From an uncultured Bacteroides sp. (lineage in GTDB: Bacteria; Bacteroidota; Bacteroidia; Bacteroidales; Bacteroidaceae), in the NCBI GenBank assembly GCA_900556845.1, contig USQO01000040.1:1-17459 (forward strand): 17,459 nucleotides of DNA, in the 5' to 3' direction. This document shows positions 6,977-14,104 of this stretch, in pieces (position 1 is the first letter of the stretch; every line of letters begins with the position of its first letter). The notes under the pieces are model-generated. The model did no database searches and was not told the origin of the DNA. It saw nothing but the letters and a program-made list of their open reading frames with translations. The position numbers and the translations under genes are program-made.

Positions 6977-7069
6977 TTAATCTTCTATTATCCATTTTTC
7001 TATACCACGTATCTCCTTGCTGAAATTTACTCCTATCTTGTAAAGTTTACGTGTGTCAGTTGCAAAAGG
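6977..7069 (-). pseudogene. Displaced C-terminal tail of the ATPase/PD-(D/E)XK gene
   Basis: Read on the minus strand from 7069, in a frame different from the ATPase ORF, 30 codons give PFATDTRKLYKIGVNF followed by SKEIRGIEKWIIED and a TAA stop (6977-6979). This matches from memory the conserved C terminus of full-length AAA-ATPase-like/PD-(D/E)XK proteins of Bacteroides. It is therefore the original end of the gene at 7033-8178, separated from it by an internal deletion and frameshift. The terminator follows this stop, as expected for the ancestral gene end. Confidence 0.85.
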
Positions 7070-8178
7070 AATTTTGTAAAGCCTTCTTCCACTTCTTTAT
7101 TGGGGAAGCCAAGATAATAAACCTGAAACTCCTTGTCGTATCCCTTTATAGTTAGATAACCGCTTTGATACAAGATAGGAACGGGGTTCGTACTCATTGT
7201 ATCTATTCCGCCGAGCGAATCTGCAGAAGCCATTTCGTCGGTAAAGCGGTGCAGGTCATAACGGCTTTGCTGTAGCAGCTCTACGAGGAAAGTCGGAGTG
7301 CCCGTCTCAAACCAGTAGCTGCCGAACTTCATCTCTGCAAATGTGTTCAGAATACTGAACGGATTGTAGATGTCCTCACTGTTCTCTACAAAATGATAAC
7401 CATCGTACATGGCTTTGAGTGAGGCTTTTGTCTCATCTTCGGTCATCCCGTTTTTCTGCCCTAATTCAATAATATCTTCCTTGAAGTTACAGTGAAGTTC
7501 ATTCTCCGTAATCCCGCAGATGGTAGCGAAGCGGTCTGACATGGAAATATCCATCAGGTTGTTCAGGTCACTGAAAACACTGATTTTGCTGAATTTGGTA
7601 ACGCCGGTTAGCAGAGCAAACTTGATATACCGGTCACAACTCTTCAAGGTGCCGTAAAAGGCTTTCAGCGTATTGCGGTATTCGGTGAGAAGGTCTTCAT
7701 TGCCAATGGCCTGAAGCATGGGTTTGTCGTATTCGTCTATGAGGATAACAACATTCTGTCCTGTTACCTTGCTTATTTTTTCAATGATATAAGAGAAACG
7801 TTCTTCGGGAGACCGGTCTTTTTTCTCATCTCCATATTGAGCTTCCCATTTTTCAAGATGCTGGTTAAGGATTTCGTTAATGGAAGAACTGTTTTCATAC
7901 TTTTTTGTGTTCAAGTCCAGATGCAAAACAGGATATTCTTTCCATTCCTTTTCGAGCTTTTCGATGGCAAGTCCTCTGAACAACTCTTTCTTTCCCCGAA
8001 AGTATGATTCTAAGGTAGACAGAAGAAGACTCTTTCCGAAACGTCTTGGACGGCTAAGGAAATAGTACTTACCACTTTGCACAAGCTTATAGACAAGTGC
8101 AGTCTTGTCTATGTATGAGTAATTACCTTTACGGATTTCTTCGAAATTCTGTATACCAACCGGATAGATTCTGTTCAT
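7033..8178 (-). CDS. AAA-ATPase-like protein, truncated, nuclease domain lost
   Basis: This 381-residue ATP-binding protein belongs to the family that joins an AAA-ATPase-like domain to a C-terminal PD-(D/E)XK nuclease-like domain (DUF1703 type); intact members are roughly 500-530 residues and often present in many copies per Bacteroides genome. Visible features are the start YPVGIQNFEEIRKG, a Walker A-type SRPRRFGKS, a Walker B-type VVILIDEYDKPM, the sensor-like LLTGVTKFSKISVFSDL and YDGYHF. The family segment GFPNKEVEEGFTKFLL marks entry into the nuclease domain. There the reading frame breaks and ends with nine foreign residues (QLTHVNFTR). The true C terminus survives out of frame at 6977-7069. 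About 115 codons are missing, including the nuclease core. The ATPase may still be made; its cellular role is unknown even for intact members. A consensus promoter lies upstream. Confidence 0.88.
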   Translation of the reverse strand: MNRIYPVGIQNFEEIRKGNYSYIDKTALVYKLVQSGKYYFLSRPRRFGKSLLLSTLESYFRGKKELFRGLAIEKLEKEWKEYPVLHLDLNTKKYENSSSINEILNQHLEKWEAQYGDEKKDRSPEERFSYIIEKISKVTGQNVVILIDEYDKPMLQAIGNEDLLTEYRNTLKAFYGTLKSCDRYIKFALLTGVTKFSKISVFSDLNNLMDISMSDRFATICGITENELHCNFKEDIIELGQKNGMTEDETKASLKAMYDGYHFVENSEDIYNPFSILNTFAEMKFGSYWFETGTPTFLVELLQQSRYDLHRFTDEMASADSLGGIDTMSTNPVPILYQSGYLTIKGYDKEFQVYYLGFPNKEVEEGFTKFLLQLTHVNFTR

Positions 8179-8204
8179 ATTGCATCTGAATTAATATGCT
8201 TTCA

Positions 8205-8235
8205 CAAAGATAAAAAACAGGAATCAGATATACAA
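8205..8235 (-). promoter_or_regulatory. Promoter of the truncated ATPase gene
   Basis: On the minus strand TTG (plus 8233-8235), a 20-bp spacer and TATCTTTG (plus 8205-8212) fit the Bacteroides consensus. The -7 box is 26 bp before the ATG at 8178. Confidence 0.6.
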
Positions 8236-8260
8236 TATCAAACGGATGATGTCTGGGCAT

Positions 8261-8303
8261 AAAAAAACACCCCAAAAGTTCTGTATAAAACTTTTGAGGT
8301 GTT
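8261..8303 (-). terminator. Terminator of clpB
   Basis: On the minus strand a 15-bp stem (plus 8289-8303 with 8266-8280, one G-T wobble) encloses an 8-nt loop and is followed by seven T (plus 8261-8267, partly in the stem). It lies about 50 bp after the clpB stop and upstream of the ATPase promoter. Confidence 0.92.
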
Positions 8304-8355
8304 GGAAGTGGCTTTATTTATAAAGTCGATTTACAGCTTGTCTGCACATCATTTA

Positions 8356-10947
8356 TCAGTTGCGGAATGTCAATCCGTCGCCAGATCTTTCCACAATGAT
8401 AGGAGCGGTGCGGTTAACTTCCTGTGAAAGCAGTTTCTTAGACAGGTCGTTCAGCAGATATCGCTGGATGGCACGCTTAACCGGACGGGCACCAAATTCA
8501 GGATCGTAACCGGCAGTGGCAATGAAGTCGATAGCCTGGTCAGTCATCTGCAGGGTTACACCGTTTTCCTTCAGCATCTTGCAGATTCCGTTGATTTGCA
8601 GACGGACAATCTGTTCAATCTGAGGCTTGTTAAGCGGCTGGAACATGATGGTCTCATCGATTCGGTTCAAGAATTCCGGACGGATGGTCTTCTTCAGCAT
8701 GTTCATCACTTCAGCCTTGGTCTCCTCTACAATCTGGTCGTGGTTCGAATCGTTTATCTTTTCAAACTGACTCTGGATGTAAGAGCTTCCCAAGTTGGAG
8801 GTCATGATGATAATGGTGTTCTTGAAGTTCACTGTACGGCCCTTGCTATCGGTCAGACGTCCGTCGTCCAGTACCTGCAACAGGATGTTGAATACATCCG
8901 GATGTGCTTTTTCGATTTCATCGAACAGCACTACAGAGTACGGTTTACGACGTACAGCCTCGGTGAGCTGACCACCTTCATCATATCCTACATATCCCGG
9001 AGGGGCACCGATAAGACGAGATACCGTATGCTTCTCCTGATACTCACTCATATCAATACGCGTCATCAGCGCTTCGTCATCGAACAGATATTCTGCCAAG
9101 GCCTTTGCCAACTCCGTCTTACCTACACCGGTAGTACCTAGGAAGATGAACGAACCAATCGGACGTTTAGGGTCTTGCAGTCCGGCACGGCTACGGCGTA
9201 CGGCATCTGCTACAGCATTGATAGCTTCGTCCTGACCGATGACACGCTTGTGCAGTTCGTCTTCCAGGTGCAACAGCTTTTCGCGTTCGCTTTGCAGCAT
9301 CTTGCTTACCGGGATACCCGTCCAGCGTGATACCACATCGGCAATGTCTTCGGCTGTAACCTCTTCTTTAATCATGGCACTGTCGCCTTGTTTCTGTTTC
9401 AGCTCGTTCTGTATGCTCTTGATTTCGTTTTCAAGGGCCTGCAGTTTGCCGTAACGGATTTCGGCTACCTTGCCATAATCGCCTTCGCGTTCAGCCTTGT
9501 CGGCCTCGAACTTCAGGTGCTCAATGTCCTGCTTGTTCTTCTGTATTTTGTTCACCAGTTCTTTTTCGCTCTGCCATTTAGCCTTGTAGGAGGTTTCCTG
9601 CTCTTTCAGCTCTGCAATTTCCTTGTTCAGCTGAGCCAGCTTGTTTTCATCCTTTTCACGCTTGATGGCTTCGCGTTCAATTTCCAGCTGTTTCAGACGG
9701 CGTTCGATTTCGTCCAGTTCTTCCGGCAGTGAGTCGCGCTCCATACGCAGTTTGGCAGCTGCTTCATCCATCAGGTCGATGGCCTTATCCGGCAGGAACC
9801 GTTCGGTGATGTAACGGTTACTCAGCTCTACGGCAGCAATAATCGCTTCATCCTTGATACGTACCTGGTGATGGTTTTCATAACGCTCTTTCAATCCACG
9901 CAAGATGGAGATAGAGCTTGCTGTATCCGGTTCGTCCACCATGACGGTCTGGAAACGACGTTCCAATGCTTTATCCTTTTCGAAGTATTTCTGATACTCG
10001 TCCAAGGTAGTAGCACCGATGCTTCGCAGTTCGCCACGTGCAAGGGCAGGTTTCAGAATGTTGGCAGCATCCATAGCACCTTCGCCTTTACCGGCACCTA
10101 CCAGTGTATGTATTTCATCGATGAACAGAATGATGTTTCCGTCCGACTTGGTTACTTCGTTGATGACCGATTTCAAACGTTCCTCAAACTCACCTTTGTA
10201 TTTGGCTCCGGCAACCAGCGCACCCATATCCAGTGAGAAGAGCTGTTTGTTCTTCAGGTTTTCAGGAACGTCACCGCGCAGAATACGCTGTGCCAGTCCT
10301 TCTACGATAGCCGTTTTACCGGTACCCGGCTCACCAATCAGAATCGGGTTGTTTTTGGTACGGCGGCTCAGAATCTGCAATACACGGCGGATTTCTTCGT
10401 CACGACCGATTACAGGGTCCAGCTTGCCGTTACGGGCAGCCTCAATCAGGTTGATGGCATATTTGTTCAGTGACTGATAAGTATCTTCGCTGGACTGTGA
10501 AGTTACCTTCTGTCCCTGGCGCAATTCGCTGATGGCAGTACGGAGCTCCTTGTCGGCTACACCGGCATCTTTCAGGATGGTCGATACGGTACTCTTCACG
10601 TTGAGCAATGCCAGCAGCATAGCTTCCAGTGACACGTACTCGTCGCCCAGACCTTTGGCAAACTCCACTGCTTTTTGCAGCACTTCGTTGGCATCGCGGC
10701 TGAGGTATGGTTCACCACCGCCCGATACTTTAGGCAGAGAGACAATCTGCTTGTCGAGTACCATGGCAATCTGCTGTCCGTTGATACCCAGTTTCTGGAA
10801 AATAAAGTTGGTAACATTTTCTCCCACCTTCAGCACACCTGCCAGCAAATGTTCCGGCTCGATAGCTTGCTGTCCGCGGTTTTGTACCAAGTTCACCGCT
10901 TCCTGCACAGCCTCTTGCGATTTGATAGTAAAGTTGTTAAAGTTCAT
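8356..10947 (-). CDS. clpB: ClpB protein disaggregase
   Basis: ClpB is a cytoplasmic hexameric AAA+ chaperone that threads aggregated proteins through its pore with the help of DnaK, mainly in heat stress. At 863 residues it is full length (E. coli 857). It has the double Clp N domain (about 1-145), a first AAA domain with Walker A GEPGTGKT (205-212) and Walker B LFIDEIHTLVGAG, a charged coiled-coil middle domain (about 400-525), and a second AAA domain with Walker A GTTGVGKT (604-611), pore loop GYVGYDEGG and Walker B VVLFDEIEKAHP. The middle domain separates it from ClpA and ClpX. The start is fixed by a good ribosome binding site (plus 10955-10960). It is monocistronic with its own terminator and diverges from the DUF6621-like gene. 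Confidence 0.98.
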   Translation of the reverse strand: MNFNNFTIKSQEAVQEAVNLVQNRGQQAIEPEHLLAGVLKVGENVTNFIFQKLGINGQQIAMVLDKQIVSLPKVSGGGEPYLSRDANEVLQKAVEFAKGLGDEYVSLEAMLLALLNVKSTVSTILKDAGVADKELRTAISELRQGQKVTSQSSEDTYQSLNKYAINLIEAARNGKLDPVIGRDEEIRRVLQILSRRTKNNPILIGEPGTGKTAIVEGLAQRILRGDVPENLKNKQLFSLDMGALVAGAKYKGEFEERLKSVINEVTKSDGNIILFIDEIHTLVGAGKGEGAMDAANILKPALARGELRSIGATTLDEYQKYFEKDKALERRFQTVMVDEPDTASSISILRGLKERYENHHQVRIKDEAIIAAVELSNRYITERFLPDKAIDLMDEAAAKLRMERDSLPEELDEIERRLKQLEIEREAIKREKDENKLAQLNKEIAELKEQETSYKAKWQSEKELVNKIQKNKQDIEHLKFEADKAEREGDYGKVAEIRYGKLQALENEIKSIQNELKQKQGDSAMIKEEVTAEDIADVVSRWTGIPVSKMLQSEREKLLHLEDELHKRVIGQDEAINAVADAVRRSRAGLQDPKRPIGSFIFLGTTGVGKTELAKALAEYLFDDEALMTRIDMSEYQEKHTVSRLIGAPPGYVGYDEGGQLTEAVRRKPYSVVLFDEIEKAHPDVFNILLQVLDDGRLTDSKGRTVNFKNTIIIMTSNLGSSYIQSQFEKINDSNHDQIVEETKAEVMNMLKKTIRPEFLNRIDETIMFQPLNKPQIEQIVRLQINGICKMLKENGVTLQMTDQAIDFIATAGYDPEFGARPVKRAIQRYLLNDLSKKLLSQEVNRTAPIIVERSGDGLTFRN

Positions 10948-10954
10948 ATTATAT

Positions 10955-10960
10955 CTCCTT
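10955..10960 (-). promoter_or_regulatory. Strong Shine-Dalgarno site of clpB
   Basis: AAGGAG on the minus strand lies 7 nt before the clpB ATG. Such a site is unusual among the genes of this window, most of which have none, and suggests high translation. I could not find a confident promoter for clpB in 10961-11160. Confidence 0.8.
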
Positions 10961-11137
10961 TCTTTTTTTCTGTATTTGGCATCCGGCTGGCCTCTCTTTT
11001 CATCGGGAGGTGACCGAGATTCACGAATAATATAGCAAATAGCTTGCCAGTGGTTTTTATGGATGGTGATATGTCTAACTGTCAGATAATAAGGGGAATA
11101 GCATGTAAAAATGTCGCAAATTCTGAAAAAAAGTCAG

Positions 11138-11164
11138 TTGCTAACGATTATTTTCTTATCTTTA
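11138..11164 (+). promoter_or_regulatory. Promoter of the DUF6621-like/LysR operon
   Basis: TATCTTTA (11157-11164) differs from TAnnTTTG only in the last base. TTG (11138-11140) lies 16 bp upstream, a little short of the usual 19-20. Because the ATG at 11164 overlaps the box, it decides for the ATG at 11185 as start codon. Confidence 0.5.
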
Positions 11165-11184
11165 TGCCGCAAAATAAGAACAAT

Positions 11185-11769
11185 ATGGAAAAACAGGTAA
11201 AATTTGCCCCTAATGTGATGCTGCTGGATGCATCTTTTCTGGATAGAGTGAGTACAGATATAGCCGGACATTTTTCGCAGGTTATCGGTCGTGAGCTGGC
11301 CCAAGCACAGCTGGCCGATCTTTTGGAATACATGGCACTGGATGCCGGCATTCCGGTAGGCGAAAACGAAGTCCAGGTTTTCTTTATATATAATGGTAAG
11401 GCTTCGGCACAGTTTCATATGTTGGTTCCCGCTTCGCTGGAAAGTGAGATAGACGGCAAGGCATTCAAAGGAAAGTTGGGTGAGTTTTCGCTGTATGCCT
11501 ACCAGCCTTCGGACATGGCAACAACAGAGGACCTGTTTCTGGAAACACTGGAACTGGTTATCGATTCGAAAGAAGCAAAGCACATTACGGCAGTTCCCGA
11601 TGAAATGCAGTATGCCGAAAAGGCAGTAGCGTTGTTGAATAAGGCTGAAAAGAAAGATGCAGTAGTGCTGATGGGAATGAATCCGCCTGTAACCGAATTT
11701 TCGCACCGCTTCGAAACATTGGGTTTTCCCTTGCTGCAGGCATTGGGAGTCCGTCCGGATGAACTTTAA
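11185..11769 (+). CDS. DUF6621-like protein of unknown function
   Basis: This 194-residue protein is soluble with no signal. Its start, MEKQVKFAPNVMLLDASFLD, the GENEVQVFFIY strand, LGEFSLYAY and the end LLQALGVRPDEL match my memory of a Bacteroidales-specific family (DUF6621). It has an alternating helix-strand pattern and no recognisable catalytic motif. The frame is open upstream to 11044, but the predicted promoter covers 11157-11164 and the family starts with MEKQ, so 11185 is chosen. The LysR-type regulator starts 14 bp after its stop, so the two are almost surely co-transcribed; a link to the regulator's pathway (sulfur or envelope stress) is inferred only from this. Confidence 0.82.
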   Translation: MEKQVKFAPNVMLLDASFLDRVSTDIAGHFSQVIGRELAQAQLADLLEYMALDAGIPVGENEVQVFFIYNGKASAQFHMLVPASLESEIDGKAFKGKLGEFSLYAYQPSDMATTEDLFLETLELVIDSKEAKHITAVPDEMQYAEKAVALLNKAEKKDAVVLMGMNPPVTEFSHRFETLGFPLLQALGVRPDEL

Positions 11770-11783
11770 TAAAATATGATGCA

Positions 11784-12728
11784 ATGTCCGATTTCCGTTT
11801 GAAGGTTTTTTACAGTGTAGCCAAGCACCTCAGCTTTACGCAAGCGTCTAAGGAACTGTATATCAGTCAGCCTGCCATCACCAAGCATATCCGTGAGTTG
11901 GAAAGCTTGTATGGGGTACGCTTGTTCGACCGTCTGGGTAATAAAATTTCGCTTACCGATGCCGGAAAGCTGATGCTGGAACATTGCGAACAGATATTGG
12001 CAGCTTATCGCAGGCTGGAGTATGACATGAACTTGCTTAAAAACGAGTGGACGGGTGATTTACGCCTGGGGGCCAGTACTACCATTTCGCAGTATGTACT
12101 GCCTCCCATATTGGCACGCTTTACCGAGAAGTATCCTAAAGTAAATGTTACGCTGATGGATACCAATTCGCGGAATATCGAGCAGGCTTTGCAAAATCAT
12201 GATATCGACTTGGGACTGGTAGAGGGGGTCTTCAGACTTCCCAGTCTGAAGTACGAGCCTTTCTTGCACGATGAGCTGGTACCGGTGGTAGGCACACAGA
12301 GCAAGTTGGCCAAGAAGAATGAAATCGGACTTGATGAACTGCAACAACTTCCGCTGGTGTTGCGCGAGCGTGGTTCGGGTACACTGGATGCCATTGAAAT
12401 GGCTTTCGATGAAGTCGGTTTGAAACTGTCGTCCATGAACGTACGCTTGTATCTGGGAGGAACGGAAAGTATCAAATCCTTTTTACGCTGCAGTGATTCG
12501 TTGGGAATCGTTTCCCTGCAGGCTGTCGCACCGGAGTTGCGGCGAGGTGATTTCAAGATTATCGATATAAAAGGTATGCAGATAAAGCGTCACTTCTGTT
12601 TTGTGCATTTACAGGGGCAGGAGGAGCCCTCGTCTATCAACTTCATGCGTTTTGTTTATCAATATCTGAAGGAGCGGAAGACAGAAGGGCATTGGATAGG
12701 CAAGATGCTGGTCTGCAAGGAGGATTGA
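11784..12728 (+). CDS. LysR-type transcriptional regulator, YeiE/CysL-like
   Basis: This 314-residue protein has the LysR layout: an N-terminal winged helix-turn-helix (about 1-62) with FYSVAKHLSFTQASKEL, SQPAITKHIRELE, LFDR and LTDAG, a linker helix, and a periplasmic-binding-like effector domain (about 90-295) starting GDLRLGASTTISQYVLPPIL. The effector domain start is typical of the CysL/YeiE/CbbR branch. It binds DNA as a tetramer and responds to a small ligand. In enterobacteria YeiE controls the neighbouring exporter gene yeiH and senses sulfite. Here a YeiH-family gene faces this gene tail to tail, with a LysR-type dyad in its promoter, so a similar role is inferred. It is second in an operon with the DUF6621-like gene. 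Confidence 0.92.
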   Translation: MSDFRLKVFYSVAKHLSFTQASKELYISQPAITKHIRELESLYGVRLFDRLGNKISLTDAGKLMLEHCEQILAAYRRLEYDMNLLKNEWTGDLRLGASTTISQYVLPPILARFTEKYPKVNVTLMDTNSRNIEQALQNHDIDLGLVEGVFRLPSLKYEPFLHDELVPVVGTQSKLAKKNEIGLDELQQLPLVLRERGSGTLDAIEMAFDEVGLKLSSMNVRLYLGGTESIKSFLRCSDSLGIVSLQAVAPELRRGDFKIIDIKGMQIKRHFCFVHLQGQEEPSSINFMRFVYQYLKERKTEGHWIGKMLVCKED

Positions 12729-12742
12729 AATTTTTTTTATGA

Positions 12743-12789
12743 AAAATCCCTTTCACGGTGTAACAATCGTACATCGGAAAGGGATTTTC
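12743..12789. terminator. Bidirectional terminator between the LysR and YeiH genes
   Basis: AAAATCCCTTTC (12743-12754) pairs with GAAAGGGATTTT (12777-12788). The stem continues with CGGTGTA (12756-12762) and TACATCG (12770-12776), one wobble, around a 7-nt loop. T-rich flanks are found in both directions. It serves both convergent genes. Confidence 0.88.
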
Positions 12790-12818
12790 GATTTATGTAG
12801 CATATGGTTTTACAGCTC

Positions 12819-13895
12819 TTATGCAAACAGCGGAACCAGGTATTTGGTGAGCAGATAACCGCCGCCTACCAACCAGATGTAGAGCAGGAATGCCAGAACG
12901 AAAGGTTTGGCACCGGCCTGTTTGAATTTCTCAAGACTGGTTTCAGTACCCAGTGCTGTCATGGCCATGGTAAGCATGAAAGTATCGATATACTCGATGG
13001 CACCGTTCAGCGGAATTTCCTTCACGCTGTCTACACCGCATAAGTATTGCAGCAGTGAGTTCAGACAGATGATGCCGATAAATCCGAAGGCAAACCAGGG
13101 GATGGTGATTTTGCTCTTTTCAGCCTTACCGTTTGCATCTGTTTTCTTGCGGCCGGCCAGTGCGAAGCTCATGATAACCAGTACCGGAGCCAGCATCATG
13201 ACACGAATCATCTTGGTGATGGTAGCTGTACCGGCAATGCCCAGTGCATCTGTAGGGTCCATTGCGTTTCCGGCACCTGCCACGTGGGCAACTTCGTGCA
13301 GTGTACTTCCGGTAAAGATGGCAGTACCCATGTCACCTATGTCGGCCAGCATACCAGAGCGATACATAATAGGGTAGAGGAACATAGAGATGGTTCCGAA
13401 GATAACCACGGTAGATACGGCGATAGCAGTCTTGTGTCCTTCACACTTCACTACCGGTTCGGCACCCAGAACGGCTGCAGCACCACAGATGGCACTACCG
13501 GTGGCTGTCATCAGCGAAGTATCCTTGTCCATTTTCAGGAGTTTACCCAGCCAGATACCCAGGAAAATGGTGCCGGCTACGATAATCGTATCGATTACAA
13601 CAGCCGGAAGTCCTACTTCGGCTACCTGAGTCAGTGTCAGGCGGAAGCCGTAGAGTACGATACCGGCACGCAGAATCTGTTTGGTACAGAACTTGATACC
13701 GGGCACCCATGTTTCGGGGAGTTTATTGCGCAGGCTGTTGGCATACAACATACCTAAGATGATTCCTACAATGAGCGGACTGAATGACAGTCCTTTTACG
13801 AAAGGTATCTCTGCGATATAGAACGCAGCAAATGAGAAAAGTGCGATGAGCAGGATTCCGTGAAGCGTATTGCCTCTGTTGTCTTTGCTAAACAT
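12819..13895 (-). CDS. yeiH: YeiH-family putative sulfate/sulfite exporter
   Basis: This 358-residue inner membrane protein has about ten hydrophobic segments and belongs to the YeiH (UPF0324) family. Family landmarks are PLIVGIILGMLYAN, the segment ILRAGIVLYGFRLT, the conserved ATGSAICGAAAVLGAEPVV, and GSTLHEVAHVAGAG. Members near sulfonate catabolism genes (TauZ type) are thought to export sulfate or sulfite. The frame is open up to 13994, but the ATG at 13895 is chosen because a consensus promoter lies at 13942-13972 and the added residues are basic and unlike the family. It is convergent with the LysR gene and carries a LysR-like dyad upstream of the promoter. Confidence 0.92.
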   Translation of the reverse strand: MFSKDNRGNTLHGILLIALFSFAAFYIAEIPFVKGLSFSPLIVGIILGMLYANSLRNKLPETWVPGIKFCTKQILRAGIVLYGFRLTLTQVAEVGLPAVVIDTIIVAGTIFLGIWLGKLLKMDKDTSLMTATGSAICGAAAVLGAEPVVKCEGHKTAIAVSTVVIFGTISMFLYPIMYRSGMLADIGDMGTAIFTGSTLHEVAHVAGAGNAMDPTDALGIAGTATITKMIRVMMLAPVLVIMSFALAGRKKTDANGKAEKSKITIPWFAFGFIGIICLNSLLQYLCGVDSVKEIPLNGAIEYIDTFMLTMAMTALGTETSLEKFKQAGAKPFVLAFLLYIWLVGGGYLLTKYLVPLFA

Positions 13896-13941
13896 ATCTG
13901 TAAATTTATTGATTGAGTTATATTTTTTTTCTTTTCGGGTG

Positions 13942-13972
13942 CAAAGGTAAGGGCTTGAAGGATAAATTGCAA
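13942..13972 (-). promoter_or_regulatory. Promoter of the YeiH-family gene
   Basis: On the minus strand TTG (plus 13970-13972), a 20-bp spacer and TACCTTTG (plus 13942-13949) match the Bacteroides consensus. The -7 box lies 46 bp before the ATG at 13895 and rules out starts further upstream. Confidence 0.65.
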
Positions 13973-13991
13973 CAGACTTTTTTTTATATGC

Positions 13992-14008
13992 CATAACTTA
14001 TAGTTATG
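13992..14008. promoter_or_regulatory. Candidate LysR-type operator (ATAAC-N5-GTTAT)
   Basis: CATAACT (13992-13998) and AGTTATG (14002-14008) form a 7-bp dyad around TAT and contain the LysR T-N11-A pattern (13994 to 14006). The centre lies about 63 bp upstream of the predicted YeiH transcription start, the usual recognition-site position for LysR regulators, and about 48 bp upstream of the predicted M23 gene start. Binding by the regulator at 11784-12728 is an inference. Confidence 0.5.
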
Positions 14009-14036
14009 AAATGAAAAAATGTTCTTCAAAAAAATA

Positions 14037-14044
14037 TATCTTTG
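14037..14044 (+). promoter_or_regulatory. -7 box for the M23 peptidase gene
   Basis: TATCTTTG is an exact TAnnTTTG match 60 bp before the ATG at 14105. No -33 box is seen at the proper spacing, which would fit an activated promoter but may mean nothing. Confidence 0.5.
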
Positions 14045-14053
14045 TATGGCCGA

Positions 14054-14074
14054 TGCAGAAAGGAGTTTTCTGTA
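14054..14074 (+). other. Leader hairpin presenting AGGAG
   Basis: CAGAAA (14056-14061) pairs with TTTCTG (14067-14072), extendable to 8 bp with a G-T pair. The bases AGGAG (14061-14065) lie at the top of the hairpin, mostly in the loop. It sits in the predicted leader of the M23 gene, 30 bp before the start codon. Confidence 0.3.
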
Positions 14075-14104
14075 TGGGATAAATTGATTTAGCTAAAGTT
14101 TGAT

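Noticed and set aside
10961..11160. Search for a heat-shock type promoter or operator for clpB
   Set aside because: No exact TAnnTTTG with a matching -33 box and no clear CIRCE-like inverted repeat was found on the minus strand; nothing is claimed.
14074..14082. AGGAG followed by ATG GGA TAA in the M23 leader as a possible minimal leader ORF
   Set aside because: It is only two codons long, and the AGGAG is partly held in a small hairpin; chance is the simplest explanation without conservation data.
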